From: a virus
IMG/VR virus record: IMGVR_UViG_3300050120_000047
Span: 1 to 33,516 of that record
Length of the DNA stretch: 33,516 bases
Reading direction: 5' to 3' (one strand)
Below the pieces are notes generated by a model that was not told the DNA's origin, did not search any database, and saw nothing but the letters and a program-made list of their open reading frames with translations. The position numbers and the translations under genes were made by a program. Within the stretch, counting starts at the first letter, position 1, and each line of letters opens with the position of its first letter. Shown here piece after piece: positions 7,153 to 14,645 of the stretch.

Positions 7153-7206
7153 GGGGATTCCTTCGGGTCGCTCGCTAGGAGCGTGAGGTGGGTTCAGGCA
7201 GCAGGA

Positions 7207-7680
7207 TCAGGGAGTGGCGAACTGCGCCTGCACGAACGCCGGCAATTCCTTCCATGTCGCGGGCGTGGTGAGCATGGCGCTCGCCCGCGACGCCGTCAGC
7301 AGGCCACCCGTCACCAGTGCGTTGATGCCGCCTTCGGTCACCGGATCGGTGAGGTCAATGAAGGCGGCGAGGTGGATGCGATCCATCAGCCCTTGGATCG
7401 ACGTGCTGGAAGCTTGCGCCGAACGGATCGCGGACTCTTCCGCCGGCAGGAAACGATTGAGCAGTGCCAGCGGCGTGATGATGAGGCCGTAGGTCGGCAC
7501 GGGCGGCGTGTAGGTCGACCAGTCAAAGGCCTTGGTCACGCCGTCGCCCAGATAGAGTGCGCCGTCGTAGTCACCGACGAGTGCATTTGATTCGATCTGG
7601 GTGTTTTGCCAATCGGCTGGGGTGCCGGGGTATTGAATGGCGCCTACGGTGTTCGTCATGAGTGGCGTGGAGATTTTCAT
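7207..7680 (-). CDS. Tail-fibre-associated protein, possible fibre chaperone (157 aa)
   Basis: The ATG at 7680 follows a GGAG site that overlaps the end of the upstream fibre gene. The first half is strand- and turn-rich (VGAIQYPGTPADWQNTQ, then DGVTKAFDWSTYTPP). The second half is helical, with LLNRFLPAEESAIRSAQAS and ASRASAMLTTPATW. The helical half, with its FLPAEESAIR stretch, recalls proteins placed directly after phage tail fibres. The position suggests fibre assembly or attachment. It is not a clear member of the lambda Tfa family, so the function is inferred from context. Confidence 0.55.
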   Translation of the reverse strand: MKISTPLMTNTVGAIQYPGTPADWQNTQIESNALVGDYDGALYLGDGVTKAFDWSTYTPPVPTYGLIITPLALLNRFLPAEESAIRSAQASSTSIQGLMDRIHLAAFIDLTDPVTEGGINALVTGGLLTASRASAMLTTPATWKELPAFVQAQFATP

Positions 7681-7683
7681 GGA

Positions 7684-8745
7684 TCAGACTCCGAAGCGAC
7701 CGTTGTAATAGGAGTGAATCGAATTAATCAGGTTGTCAATATCGGATCGCAAATAGAGGTTCGGGTTTTTCGATGTGACGATGGTGCCGAGGGTGCTTGA
7801 ACTTGTCGATTGATAATACTGATTGGACTGACCGGAGATGTAGGCAAGATATTTTGTGCCGACAAGCACCGGAACCACGCCACTGCTGCGCGTCATGCTG
7901 AATCCGGCATTGGGGCCGGCGAATTCAGCCACGCCGATATGAAGCGCGCTGGAAATCAGTTCGTTGATGCTGCCGCCCGTCAGATTGGCGTAATTCGCGG
8001 TAGTGGGTACGGTCAACCCATCGGCAATCAATGCACCGCATCCAATCGTCCCATCAGCGGTGGTGTAGTAGGCCGCGTGGCCAGCTGGTGCTGACGCGAA
8101 CCAGCCCGATCCCTGACTCGTCCATGCGCCAGTGGTCGTGTCCACCGTGATCTGCGCGCTGCCGCCACCGAACACGCCCACGCCTCGAATGATGATGCTG
8201 GTGCCGGATTTGTAGGCAAAGCCTGCGCCCGTCGTATTCACGCCGCCGCCGTTCGTCGTGTTGACGCAGTTGCCGCGCTTGGCGTAACTGATGGGCCACG
8301 GCAGCGAACCGGCGGCGGCCGTGAGGGTCGTCACCGCCGTGACGGCATCAGCAGGGAAGGTGAATGTTTTCAGGATGACGGCGCTGGATGCGAGCGCGTC
8401 GCTGAGATTGTTATTCGTCGACCACGTATAAAGCAGGGGCGGCGACACTGACGTGTCAACATAGAAAATGTTCAGCCCCTGATAAGTCGATCCGGTCGGA
8501 TCACCATAATCCACGTCGGTATACGTTCTCAAAACGGTTCCAGTGGAATTGTCCACCAGCGTGATGTACTTCGACGCCGCCGCCTGATTCGCATCGGGGA
8601 GCTGGTAATAATACGACGTGCCGGGTACCGGGATAACCGTGTTTCCACTCGGGAACTTCTTGACGAATCCGGTCAGATACGCGGGCAAGACCTTGGCGAA
8701 AGGAAGCGTGCCGCCCGCGCCGAAAAACTGCGAAAAGTTGCTCAT
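7684..8745 (-). CDS. Putative tail fibre or receptor-binding protein (353 aa)
   Basis: The ATG at 8745 is preceded by a GGAG site shared with the upstream stop. The product is rich in Ser, Thr, Gly and Asn with many short beta strands, as in fibrous phage adhesins. The N-terminal part (PYLT-like turns, PVPGTSYYYQLPDANQAA) may attach it to the baseplate or to the preceding fibre. The centre has Gly-rich strands (GVGVFGGGSAQITVD), and the C-terminus ends in a helical tip (LYLRSDIDNLINSIHSYY). I see no glycosidase or lyase motif, so receptor binding rather than depolymerase activity is favoured. Its place between a fibre gene and a possible chaperone supports the call. Confidence 0.55.
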   Translation of the reverse strand: MSNFSQFFGAGGTLPFAKVLPAYLTGFVKKFPSGNTVIPVPGTSYYYQLPDANQAAASKYITLVDNSTGTVLRTYTDVDYGDPTGSTYQGLNIFYVDTSVSPPLLYTWSTNNNLSDALASSAVILKTFTFPADAVTAVTTLTAAAGSLPWPISYAKRGNCVNTTNGGGVNTTGAGFAYKSGTSIIIRGVGVFGGGSAQITVDTTTGAWTSQGSGWFASAPAGHAAYYTTADGTIGCGALIADGLTVPTTANYANLTGGSINELISSALHIGVAEFAGPNAGFSMTRSSGVVPVLVGTKYLAYISGQSNQYYQSTSSSTLGTIVTSKNPNLYLRSDIDNLINSIHSYYNGRFGV

Positions 8746-8748
8746 GGA

Positions 8749-9699
8749 TCAGACTCCGGAAATGGAAGTGGCGAACACGCGCCATGTGGTGGTGGCTGCA
8801 CGCCAGACCAGCGAACCGCCTTGATTGGGTGCGTCCAGCGTCATGTCCTCGGCAATGCCCATGATCGTGTTGCCGTTGCGCTGGAAGGTCACCGCATGCG
8901 TGTTGAAAGCCGTGGGGCCCTGACGCCACTCGACCGCGTCGCCATCGTTGGGCGTGGCCGGTAACACGTAGGAGACGGTACTGGCATCGTTCGGTGGGAT
9001 CACGCGGGCGCCAGGGATGAGCGTGGTGCCGCTAGGGGGCGCCGTCCAAGGCTGCACGCCACCAGGGGAAATCCACGTCGGGCCGACCGCACGCCGGATG
9101 TTCGCCTGAACCACGCTCACGGCGCCGTTGGCAATCGTCACGAACCAGAGCGGCGTCCACCCGGCATCCGGCGTCGGGTCAAGCTGCGTGCCGGTGGTAG
9201 CCGCAACGCCCGCTTTGACCTGATACGCGATGATGCCCTGACGCTCGGTGGCCTGCGCCACGCCATTGTTACCGGGGCCGGCGTAGGCGGCGGCGGGATT
9301 GGAGGCGTTGTAGTACGGCAGCACGACGGGGATCGCATCATTGTCCTGATACTGGCCCTCGATCAGGTAGACGACGGACTGTCCCGCGGTACCGGGTGCT
9401 GGCGTGGCTTCGGAGACCGTGCCCAGCTGAATGCCCTGCTTCACGATCTGATCGGCCGTGTCGGCCGCCAGCGTGCCGTAGGCGGTGGCGTCCACCGTTT
9501 GCAGGCTGTACATCTCGCCCAAGGCGACATTCACCGCCATGCCGGTACCGGGTGTGCAGTTCAGCCCGTTCACTGCGACGTTGCTGGCACCGAACATCGC
9601 GCCAGCCAGCTTGCCGAGCGCGATCATCACGCTGCGGTTGGTGTTGAGCACGTCCGAGTCGAGCGGGACTTGTGCGGGGTAGACGATCAGGCGATCCAT
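8749..9699 (-). CDS. Tail fibre protein (316 aa)
   Basis: This is the first gene after the baseplate set, with an ATG at 9699. The N-terminus (MDRLIVYPAQVPLDSDVLNT) is typical of Mu/P2-like fibre proteins that dock on the baseplate. The middle carries a strand-rich region with VVYLIEGQYQDNDAIPVVLPYY, and the last 90 residues form a beta domain with SYVLPATPNDGDAVEW, FQRNGNTIMGIAEDM and LVWRAATTTWRVF. This pattern of YxLP, GD, RNGxxI and a Trp-rich end strand is common at the tips of phage fibres. An intrinsic terminator separates it from the upstream baseplate gene, suggesting its level is set separately. Confidence 0.65.
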   Translation of the reverse strand: MDRLIVYPAQVPLDSDVLNTNRSVMIALGKLAGAMFGASNVAVNGLNCTPGTGMAVNVALGEMYSLQTVDATAYGTLAADTADQIVKQGIQLGTVSEATPAPGTAGQSVVYLIEGQYQDNDAIPVVLPYYNASNPAAAYAGPGNNGVAQATERQGIIAYQVKAGVAATTGTQLDPTPDAGWTPLWFVTIANGAVSVVQANIRRAVGPTWISPGGVQPWTAPPSGTTLIPGARVIPPNDASTVSYVLPATPNDGDAVEWRQGPTAFNTHAVTFQRNGNTIMGIAEDMTLDAPNQGGSLVWRAATTTWRVFATSISGV

Positions 9700-9715
9700 T
9701 CAAGTCTCCGGCATG

Positions 9716-9738
9716 AAAAAAAGCGCCCGTAGGCGCTT
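9716..9738 (-). terminator. Intrinsic terminator between baseplate and tail-fibre genes
   Basis: On the minus strand, AAGCGCC pairs perfectly with GGCGCTT across a four-base loop and is followed by seven T residues. It lies between the tail protein I-like gene and the tail fibre gene, inside an otherwise continuous operon. It would cut fibre expression unless transcription is antiterminated or partly reads through. The hairpin is directly visible; its efficiency is unknown. Confidence 0.8.
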
Positions 9739-9764
9739 GAAAGGGGGTTGCTGCTGGGTAGGTA

Positions 9765-10355
9765 TCAGGTGATGCGAACCCACGCCTCGATACCCGCCGC
9801 CTTGGTGGCATCCACGGCGGCGTACAGGTCGGCATCGGCGATACCGGGGAGCCCCGGCGCGGTCGTGATGAAGATCTGGCACGACAGCACGGTGCTGCCG
9901 TAATTTCCAGCCACGGCATAACCCATGATGCCGAACGCCGGTGTCGTGAGCGATCCATAGGCGCCGGTGTCGGCAGGTCGCCAGACCTCGATGATCGTGG
10001 GCACGACACCGGTCAGCTGGGTCAGGATCGCGGAGATGGCGGCTCGCGTCGCCTTCGCGCGGAACATATTGGCGAGGATCGCGGAACGGAAGCCCGCGTC
10101 AGACTGCCCTGCGCCGCGCTTCAGGGCGCCCCCAAAGTAGTCATAGGCAATCAGGTCGAGCCATGTATCCGTCGCCGTCAGGATGCGCGTCTGCAGCTTG
10201 GCGTAGGCGTAGAGCGAGTAGGCGAACGCCAGCAGCGAGGCGATGCCCCACAGCACGCTGTCGATCACCGGCACGCTGTCGGAGGTCAGCCCGAACCAGC
10301 GCAGCGGCAGCGCGTTCTTCAGGCGCGCGAAGATGTTTGCGGTATCGCCCGTCAT
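9765..10355 (-). CDS. Baseplate/tail protein I-like (Mu gp48 type, 196 aa)
   Basis: This gene follows the baseplate J-like gene by two bases and precedes the fibre genes, which is the position of gpI in P2 and gp48 in Mu. The N-terminal half is helical with a hydrophobic stretch (DSVLWGIASLLAFAYSLYAY). The centre has DYFGGALKRGAGQSD, the GR-Q-D-x-FR pattern shared with phage tail proteins of this place, and the C-terminal half is strand-rich. P2 gpI links the baseplate wedge to the tail fibre. Sequence support is moderate and synteny is strong. Confidence 0.65.
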   Translation of the reverse strand: MTGDTANIFARLKNALPLRWFGLTSDSVPVIDSVLWGIASLLAFAYSLYAYAKLQTRILTATDTWLDLIAYDYFGGALKRGAGQSDAGFRSAILANMFRAKATRAAISAILTQLTGVVPTIIEVWRPADTGAYGSLTTPAFGIMGYAVAGNYGSTVLSCQIFITTAPGLPGIADADLYAAVDATKAAGIEAWVRIT

Positions 10356-10357
10356 GG

Positions 10358-11488
10358 TCAGCTCACCGTCAGCGTGCCGAGCACGATCAATTGCTGTTGC
10401 GTGGCCGCGAGATCAGATGTTCCGCCATTCAGGGTCAGGCTGGTGACGTTGTTCACGCCCGCCGACGCGTCGTAGGCGATCTGCACCAGGCGCGTGTAGG
10501 ACAGCGTGGCACCGATATTCAGGGCGGCGATGTAGCTGGTGAGGGCCGTACTCACGGCCACGCGCGTGGCCGTCGGGTCATAGCCGGCGGCGATGCCCAC
10601 CGTCAGCGCGATGGTCGCCGTCACGTCCACCGGCGCATAGACGTTGAACCGAATGCCGGCCGCGCGCACCGCGTCGACCGCGTTGAACACCTTGGTCAGG
10701 AAGGTCGAGGAAGGCGCCCCGGTGCCGTCGTTCACCACCACATAGAAGTACCCCGGGTCGGTCGTGCCGCTGTAGTCGGTGTTATCCACCAGCACATAGG
10801 TCACGCCCGCCTGTACCGAGGTCACCGCGTAGCCGATGGCCGCTTTCGTGGCCTTGGACAGGTTGGCGATGTAGCTGACGAAACGCGCCCGCAGCGCCGT
10901 GTCGGTTTCCGCCGTGATGCCGGTGCTGAAGGCCAGCGCATTGGTCACCGTGTCCACGTACGGGATCGCCGAGGCCAGCAGCGAGATCGCGCCCGCGATC
11001 ACGTTACCGGTCGGCCCGGTGGTCGTGCATTGCACCGGGATCGTGATGCTGGAAGCGCCGGCCGCGATGACATAGGCGCTCAAGCTGACCGACCATGCGG
11101 CATTGGTCGTGTCAACCGTCACCGCAAACTGCAGCGAGCCATCGGAGGATTGCACCAGCACGCCCGGTGCGATCGTCGCCTGATTGGTAGGCGTGAAGCG
11201 CGAGAACGTGACTTGTCCAGTGGCGGCCACGGCGGCCAGTCGGCTCAGGCCGTAATCCAAAACCCAGCTGTCCAGATCGCCACCGCTGGACGTGGCGGCC
11301 CGCGTGGTCTGCAGCAGCAGCAGGATCAGGCTTTCGATCCACACGGTAACCGAGGCGGTCGCTTCGGAGATCGCGCGCAGGATCGAGCCGATGGTGAAGT
11401 CCGCCAGTGCGGAGGATCGCGACTGCACCGCCGTGGCGAAGTCCGAAACGAGCTGCGTGAAACTCTTGGAATTGACGGAAGCCATCAT
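10358..11488 (-). CDS. Baseplate J-like protein, wedge component (376 aa)
   Basis: The start is the first of two tandem ATG codons at 11488 and 11485; the first overlaps the upstream TGA. The N-terminal helical region (SFTQLVSDFATAVQSRSSAL, DFTIGSILRAISEATASV) is diagnostic of P2 gpJ/Mu gp47/T4 gp6-type baseplate proteins. The mid region has strand-rich inserts and the SYIANLSKATKAAIGYAV segment with the usual ALRARF just before it. The family forms the baseplate wedge that triggers sheath contraction. It sits between the gp25-like and gpI-like genes, as in P2. Confidence 0.88.
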   Translation of the reverse strand: MMASVNSKSFTQLVSDFATAVQSRSSALADFTIGSILRAISEATASVTVWIESLILLLLQTTRAATSSGGDLDSWVLDYGLSRLAAVAATGQVTFSRFTPTNQATIAPGVLVQSSDGSLQFAVTVDTTNAAWSVSLSAYVIAAGASSITIPVQCTTTGPTGNVIAGAISLLASAIPYVDTVTNALAFSTGITAETDTALRARFVSYIANLSKATKAAIGYAVTSVQAGVTYVLVDNTDYSGTTDPGYFYVVVNDGTGAPSSTFLTKVFNAVDAVRAAGIRFNVYAPVDVTATIALTVGIAAGYDPTATRVAVSTALTSYIAALNIGATLSYTRLVQIAYDASAGVNNVTSLTLNGGTSDLAATQQQLIVLGTLTVS

Positions 11489-11892
11489 GCACTCGCGGAA
11501 AAGGAAAGGGTGGTCGGGCCGCCGCTGGCGGCGTCGTTGTATTGCACACTCACGGCCACGCCACCGGGTAGCGGATTGACCATGATGACCGGTTCCGGGA
11601 TGCGTGAAACGGAGGCTTCCAGATAGAGCTGGCCACGAATCGCCGCGGTGATTTCCGACACGCTGGCGTTGGTGCCGATCATGCGCGGCAACCCTGCGCC
11701 GTACGTCGGCTGCCACGCATAGTCAGGCGGCAGGATCGTGCCGTCAGCCAGCACCTGTCGTGGATTGGTCAGCAGGCGACGCAGCACGCGCTGCTGGCCA
11801 CGCGCCGTTCCCTGAGCCGTCAGCACGTCACCGGCCGGGGTCGTGCTCAGATCGCCACCCCAGTAGTGATCGAGATCGTTCAAGTTCGCCAT
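11485..11892 (-). CDS. Baseplate protein of the gpW/gp25 region (Mu gp46-like, 135 aa)
   Basis: The ATG at 11892 lies four bases after the spike gene. The product starts MANLNDLDHYWGGDLSTTPA and continues GQQRVLRRLLTNPRQVL, with the basic R-x-LLTNPG/R pattern of gp25/gpW-type wedge proteins. The latter half has LPRMIG and a helix leading to strands. T4 gp25 and P2 gpW connect wedge and sheath. The order spike - gp25-like - gpJ-like is that of P2/Mu baseplates. The stop overlaps the J-like gene start as ATGATGA. Confidence 0.75.
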   Translation of the reverse strand: MANLNDLDHYWGGDLSTTPAGDVLTAQGTARGQQRVLRRLLTNPRQVLADGTILPPDYAWQPTYGAGLPRMIGTNASVSEITAAIRGQLYLEASVSRIPEPVIMVNPLPGGVAVSVQYNDAASGGPTTLSFSASA

Positions 11893-11896
11893 GTCA

Positions 11897-12580
11897 TCAG
11901 CCTATGGGTGTGCCGGAATTGCTGCTGCCCGAGGTCACGCCGCTGTGAACGTGCGTGCTCAGGTTGTGGCCCTTGCCGATCACGTCGCCGGTCGCGGTGA
12001 AGGTGCCGGTCAGGCTGACGTTGCCGGTGATCGACCACGACGAAGCCGACAGCGTGCCGGTGCCCGTCGCGGTGGCGGACAGCTTGCCGGCGATGGTCGC
12101 CGTCACGTCCGCTTGTGCCGTCAGCGTGACTGCCCCGGTCGCGGTGATCTGTGTCGTGCCGGCCACGGAAGCGGTCAGGTTCTTGGCGACGTGCATATCC
12201 ACACTGCCGTCGGTCAGGAACTTCAGGTAACTGCCGGTCTTGTGCATCATCCAGAATTCGCCCGAGGGCACAGCTGGCGGCACATCGACGTTATTGAACA
12301 GGCACCATGCCGCGACACCCGCTTCCGGATCGCTGTCCTGCATCAGCACCAGGATTTGATCGCCGATGCGCGGTGGCGTCAGGATGCCCCAGCCGTTGCC
12401 GACCGCTTGCGCAGCGACCGGAATCCAGCCGGACTCCACGTTATCGGGCTGCATGCTGACCTTGACGCTGTAGGTCGCCGGATCGTAGGACGTGACCAAG
12501 CCCAGCCGCATCGAGCCACGGCCCTGTCCGGCCATCTGCGAGTGCGCGCGCAGGCTGTTGAGCAAACGTGAGGCGGTCAT
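11897..12580 (-). CDS. Baseplate spike protein, gpV/gp45-like (227 aa)
   Basis: The N-terminal region about residues 20-110 forms the OB-fold domain (GSMRLGLVTSYDPATYSVKV, PPRIGDQILVLMQDSDP). A beta-helical shaft of repeating TATGAVTLTAQADVTATI-like strands follows. The extreme C-terminus carries HxH at His210 and His212 (STHVHSGVTSG), the metal-binding apex seen in P2 gpV and phage Mu gp45 spikes, where two such motifs per trimer axis bind iron. The protein is the trimeric membrane-piercing tip. It is encoded between the hub (gpD-like) and the wedge genes, as expected. Confidence 0.88.
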   Translation of the reverse strand: MTASRLLNSLRAHSQMAGQGRGSMRLGLVTSYDPATYSVKVSMQPDNVESGWIPVAAQAVGNGWGILTPPRIGDQILVLMQDSDPEAGVAAWCLFNNVDVPPAVPSGEFWMMHKTGSYLKFLTDGSVDMHVAKNLTASVAGTTQITATGAVTLTAQADVTATIAGKLSATATGTGTLSASSWSITGNVSLTGTFTATGDVIGKGHNLSTHVHSGVTSGSSNSGTPIG

Positions 12581-13719
12581 TGCATCAGGCTCGTATCGGT
12601 GGAGTGGTTCTTGGCGCTGATCTGCATCGTGTAGCCCTCGTCGATACCGAGTCGGCGTGTGATGCTCTGCGGGAAGTAGTTCTGGTCGAATGCGGTGCCC
12701 GTCCCTGTCACTGCGATCACGTTGGTGATGTCCAGCTGGTTGTCACCAGGCAACGAAGCGGACAGCTTCATCTCGTGCTTGATGATGTCGTTGTAGAGGG
12801 ATCGTGCTTGCTGCTGCGCCCGTTCCTGCGTCAGGTTGGCGATGTTCTTCACGTACACCTGCGCCGGCGCGGTGGCCGATCCGGGCTTGATGCCCTTCGC
12901 CTTGCCCGTCGGGTAGGTCGCGGTGAAGCCGGCCTTTTGTTTCGGGTTCCACGAATGCACCTGCACGACGACACCTTTGCCGACGGTGAGGGTGCGCTGA
13001 AAGCTCATCTGTATCGCGCTACTGGCGAAGTGGCCGACGCTCCCCTGCGGTTCGCGCCAGATCATCGGATAAGCCGGCGCGTTGGCGGGATCGGGTTGCG
13101 GCTCGAAATACAGGCTCTGGCCGCGCACGTACACGCGGAACTGCTCCATGTCGGCCATCCATGCCAGCAACTCCCATTCGGTGGAGTCCGAGGTCATGCG
13201 CACATGGTCGATCTGGTAATACCGGCCGATCGGCGTGGTGGTCGCCGTGACAACCGCCTTGAGCCCGTGCCTGCCGGCCAGCGTGGTCGCCACTTGCGAG
13301 GCCGTCTGGTTGGGAAACTTCTCGGTCGTCTTGGCGTCGATGAACAGCGAGGTCAGATCGCGACCGGACAGGCGCAACGTGCGGCCGACCGGATCGAAAT
13401 CCACGCTGTCCACCAGTCCATAAAGGTAACTCGTCAGGTCGCTGGCCCCGTAGTTTTCCGGGTTGGCCGGAAAGCCGAAAAAGACCTCGACATGCATCAC
13501 GGTCTGGCTGGCGAACCATGCCGGCGTCGCGGGCGCGATCAGTTTCGACAGCGCAAACGACACGCTGAAGGTGTCGGCCTCGCGGTAGGTGTTGTTATCC
13601 ACCTCCAACTCGATCCAGCCGCTCACCGGCTGATCGTTCACGCGCACCAGGCCGCGTGGCCGGCGTGCCGCGGCAAGGGGAAGGTCAGAGGCCAAGCATG
13701 CCACCCACAGAGTCGACAC
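12577..13719 (-). CDS. Phage late control D-like baseplate hub protein (380 aa)
   Basis: The GTG at 13719 overlaps the upstream LysM gene by 35 bases. A TTG at 13695 would reduce the overlap to 11 bases and remove only eight residues, so the start is uncertain. The body has hub-domain features: a VDNNTYREADTFSVSFALS segment, LYGLVDSVDFDPVGRTLRLS, and later ARSLYNDIIKHEMKLSASLP. It ends with GYTMQISAKNHSTD. This is the gpD/T4 gp27 fold that forms the ring between tail tube and spike. The neighbours (LysM protein upstream, spike downstream) agree. Confidence 0.85.
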   Translation of the reverse strand: MSTLWVACLASDLPLAAARRPRGLVRVNDQPVSGWIELEVDNNTYREADTFSVSFALSKLIAPATPAWFASQTVMHVEVFFGFPANPENYGASDLTSYLYGLVDSVDFDPVGRTLRLSGRDLTSLFIDAKTTEKFPNQTASQVATTLAGRHGLKAVVTATTTPIGRYYQIDHVRMTSDSTEWELLAWMADMEQFRVYVRGQSLYFEPQPDPANAPAYPMIWREPQGSVGHFASSAIQMSFQRTLTVGKGVVVQVHSWNPKQKAGFTATYPTGKAKGIKPGSATAPAQVYVKNIANLTQERAQQQARSLYNDIIKHEMKLSASLPGDNQLDITNVIAVTGTGTAFDQNYFPQSITRRLGIDEGYTMQISAKNHSTDTSLMQ

Positions 13720-14644
13720 CCGAGGGAATGTGCAACGTCTGCAGCCCGCTGATATTGGGATCGGTCAGGCCGTTGGCTTTGGCGATCCCTGTCCAGCTGC
13801 TGGCGTCGCCGTAGGCGTTGGCGGCGATGGCGTACAGATTGCCGCCTGCCACGCTCTGGCTCTGCGTGTTGCCCGCCACGCTGCCGAGGTTGGCATTCAT
13901 GCGCCCGAGCGTGTCCTGCAGCCCGTACAGCGGCGACAGCTGGCCGAAAGAGCTGACTTGCTGGCTGAGCGCGGCCACGGATTGCGAAATGGGAGAGTTC
14001 GGCAGCAAGCCGCCCAGCGTGCCGACGTTGCTGATCGTGTTCGATGCCGAGGCGATCAAAAGACCGACGCGTCCTTGGACGGCCTGAATCGGTGCGATCA
14101 CGGTATTGATCGTCGATTGCGCGGCATTGGCGAAACTGGACACGGTGCGAATGGCGGTGCCGAGCGTGCCGATCAGTCCGGACAGGGGGCCGTCGCCGAT
14201 CAGGCTGCCGAAGCCACTTACCAGACCCATGTCGCCGGCCATCAAGTCATCGACCGAGGGCTGCTCCACCGTCATCACCGGCCCAGTCTGATCCTCCACC
14301 ACCACGCACGAAATGCGGTACGGCACCTGATACGGCCGCTCGAATGAGGCTTCGAACTTCTGGATCACCACCCGATAGCGCAGCTCCGACCAGGTGAGCA
14401 GTAACGCCTGCCCGCTCACCCGTTGCGTATCCAGATAGCGGGCGCGTTCCAGCGCCGTGTCGCCGAGGAAATAGCCCGTCCATTCCAGTGGCATGTCCGA
14501 CCGACCCATGGCGTCGACCACGCGCACGCCACCGACCAGTTCATGCACGGTCAGGCGCTGTTCCCCGCCGAACGGGATGGATTCGGGCACTTCCATGTAG
14601 GCGAAGGTCAGATCGCCGAGGGTGACGCGAGTCGTCATGGTCAT
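13685..14644 (-). CDS. LysM-type tail protein connecting tube and baseplate (319 aa)
   Basis: The ATG at 14644 lies one base after the tape measure stop. The N-terminal 120 residues resemble the domain of Mu/lambda-type tail proteins that begins with a strand (LGDLTFAYMEVPESIPFGGE) and carries YRVVIQKFEASFERPYQVPY. A helical linker follows. Residues about 269-309 form a LysM-like motif (NLYAIAANAYGDASSWTGIA, then LQTLHIP), as in P2 gpX and T4 gp53-like proteins. It probably holds the end of the tail tube to the hub; peptidoglycan contact is an alternative reading of LysM. Confidence 0.75.
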   Translation of the reverse strand: MTMTTRVTLGDLTFAYMEVPESIPFGGEQRLTVHELVGGVRVVDAMGRSDMPLEWTGYFLGDTALERARYLDTQRVSGQALLLTWSELRYRVVIQKFEASFERPYQVPYRISCVVVEDQTGPVMTVEQPSVDDLMAGDMGLVSGFGSLIGDGPLSGLIGTLGTAIRTVSSFANAAQSTINTVIAPIQAVQGRVGLLIASASNTISNVGTLGGLLPNSPISQSVAALSQQVSSFGQLSPLYGLQDTLGRMNANLGSVAGNTQSQSVAGGNLYAIAANAYGDASSWTGIAKANGLTDPNISGLQTLHIPSGVDSVGGMLGL

Positions 14645-14645
14645 C

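Noticed and set aside
7165-7190. Inverted repeat CGCTC-N5-GAGCG upstream of the outer-membrane gene as a terminator
   Set aside because: No T run follows on either strand and the stem is only five bases long.
6568-7590. Plus-strand open frame (340 codons) opposite the outer-membrane protein
   Set aside because: Shadow composition; the minus-strand product has a signal peptide and beta-barrel end.
10163-11626. Long plus-strand open frame (487 codons) opposite the baseplate J-like gene
   Set aside because: Arg/His/Gln-rich composition typical of an antisense frame in GC-rich DNA, with no ribosome site or coupling; the opposite strand encodes a clear baseplate gene.
12568-13752. Long plus-strand open frame (394 codons) opposite the hub gene
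   Set aside because: It is the antisense shadow of the gpD-like gene and has no recognisable motif.
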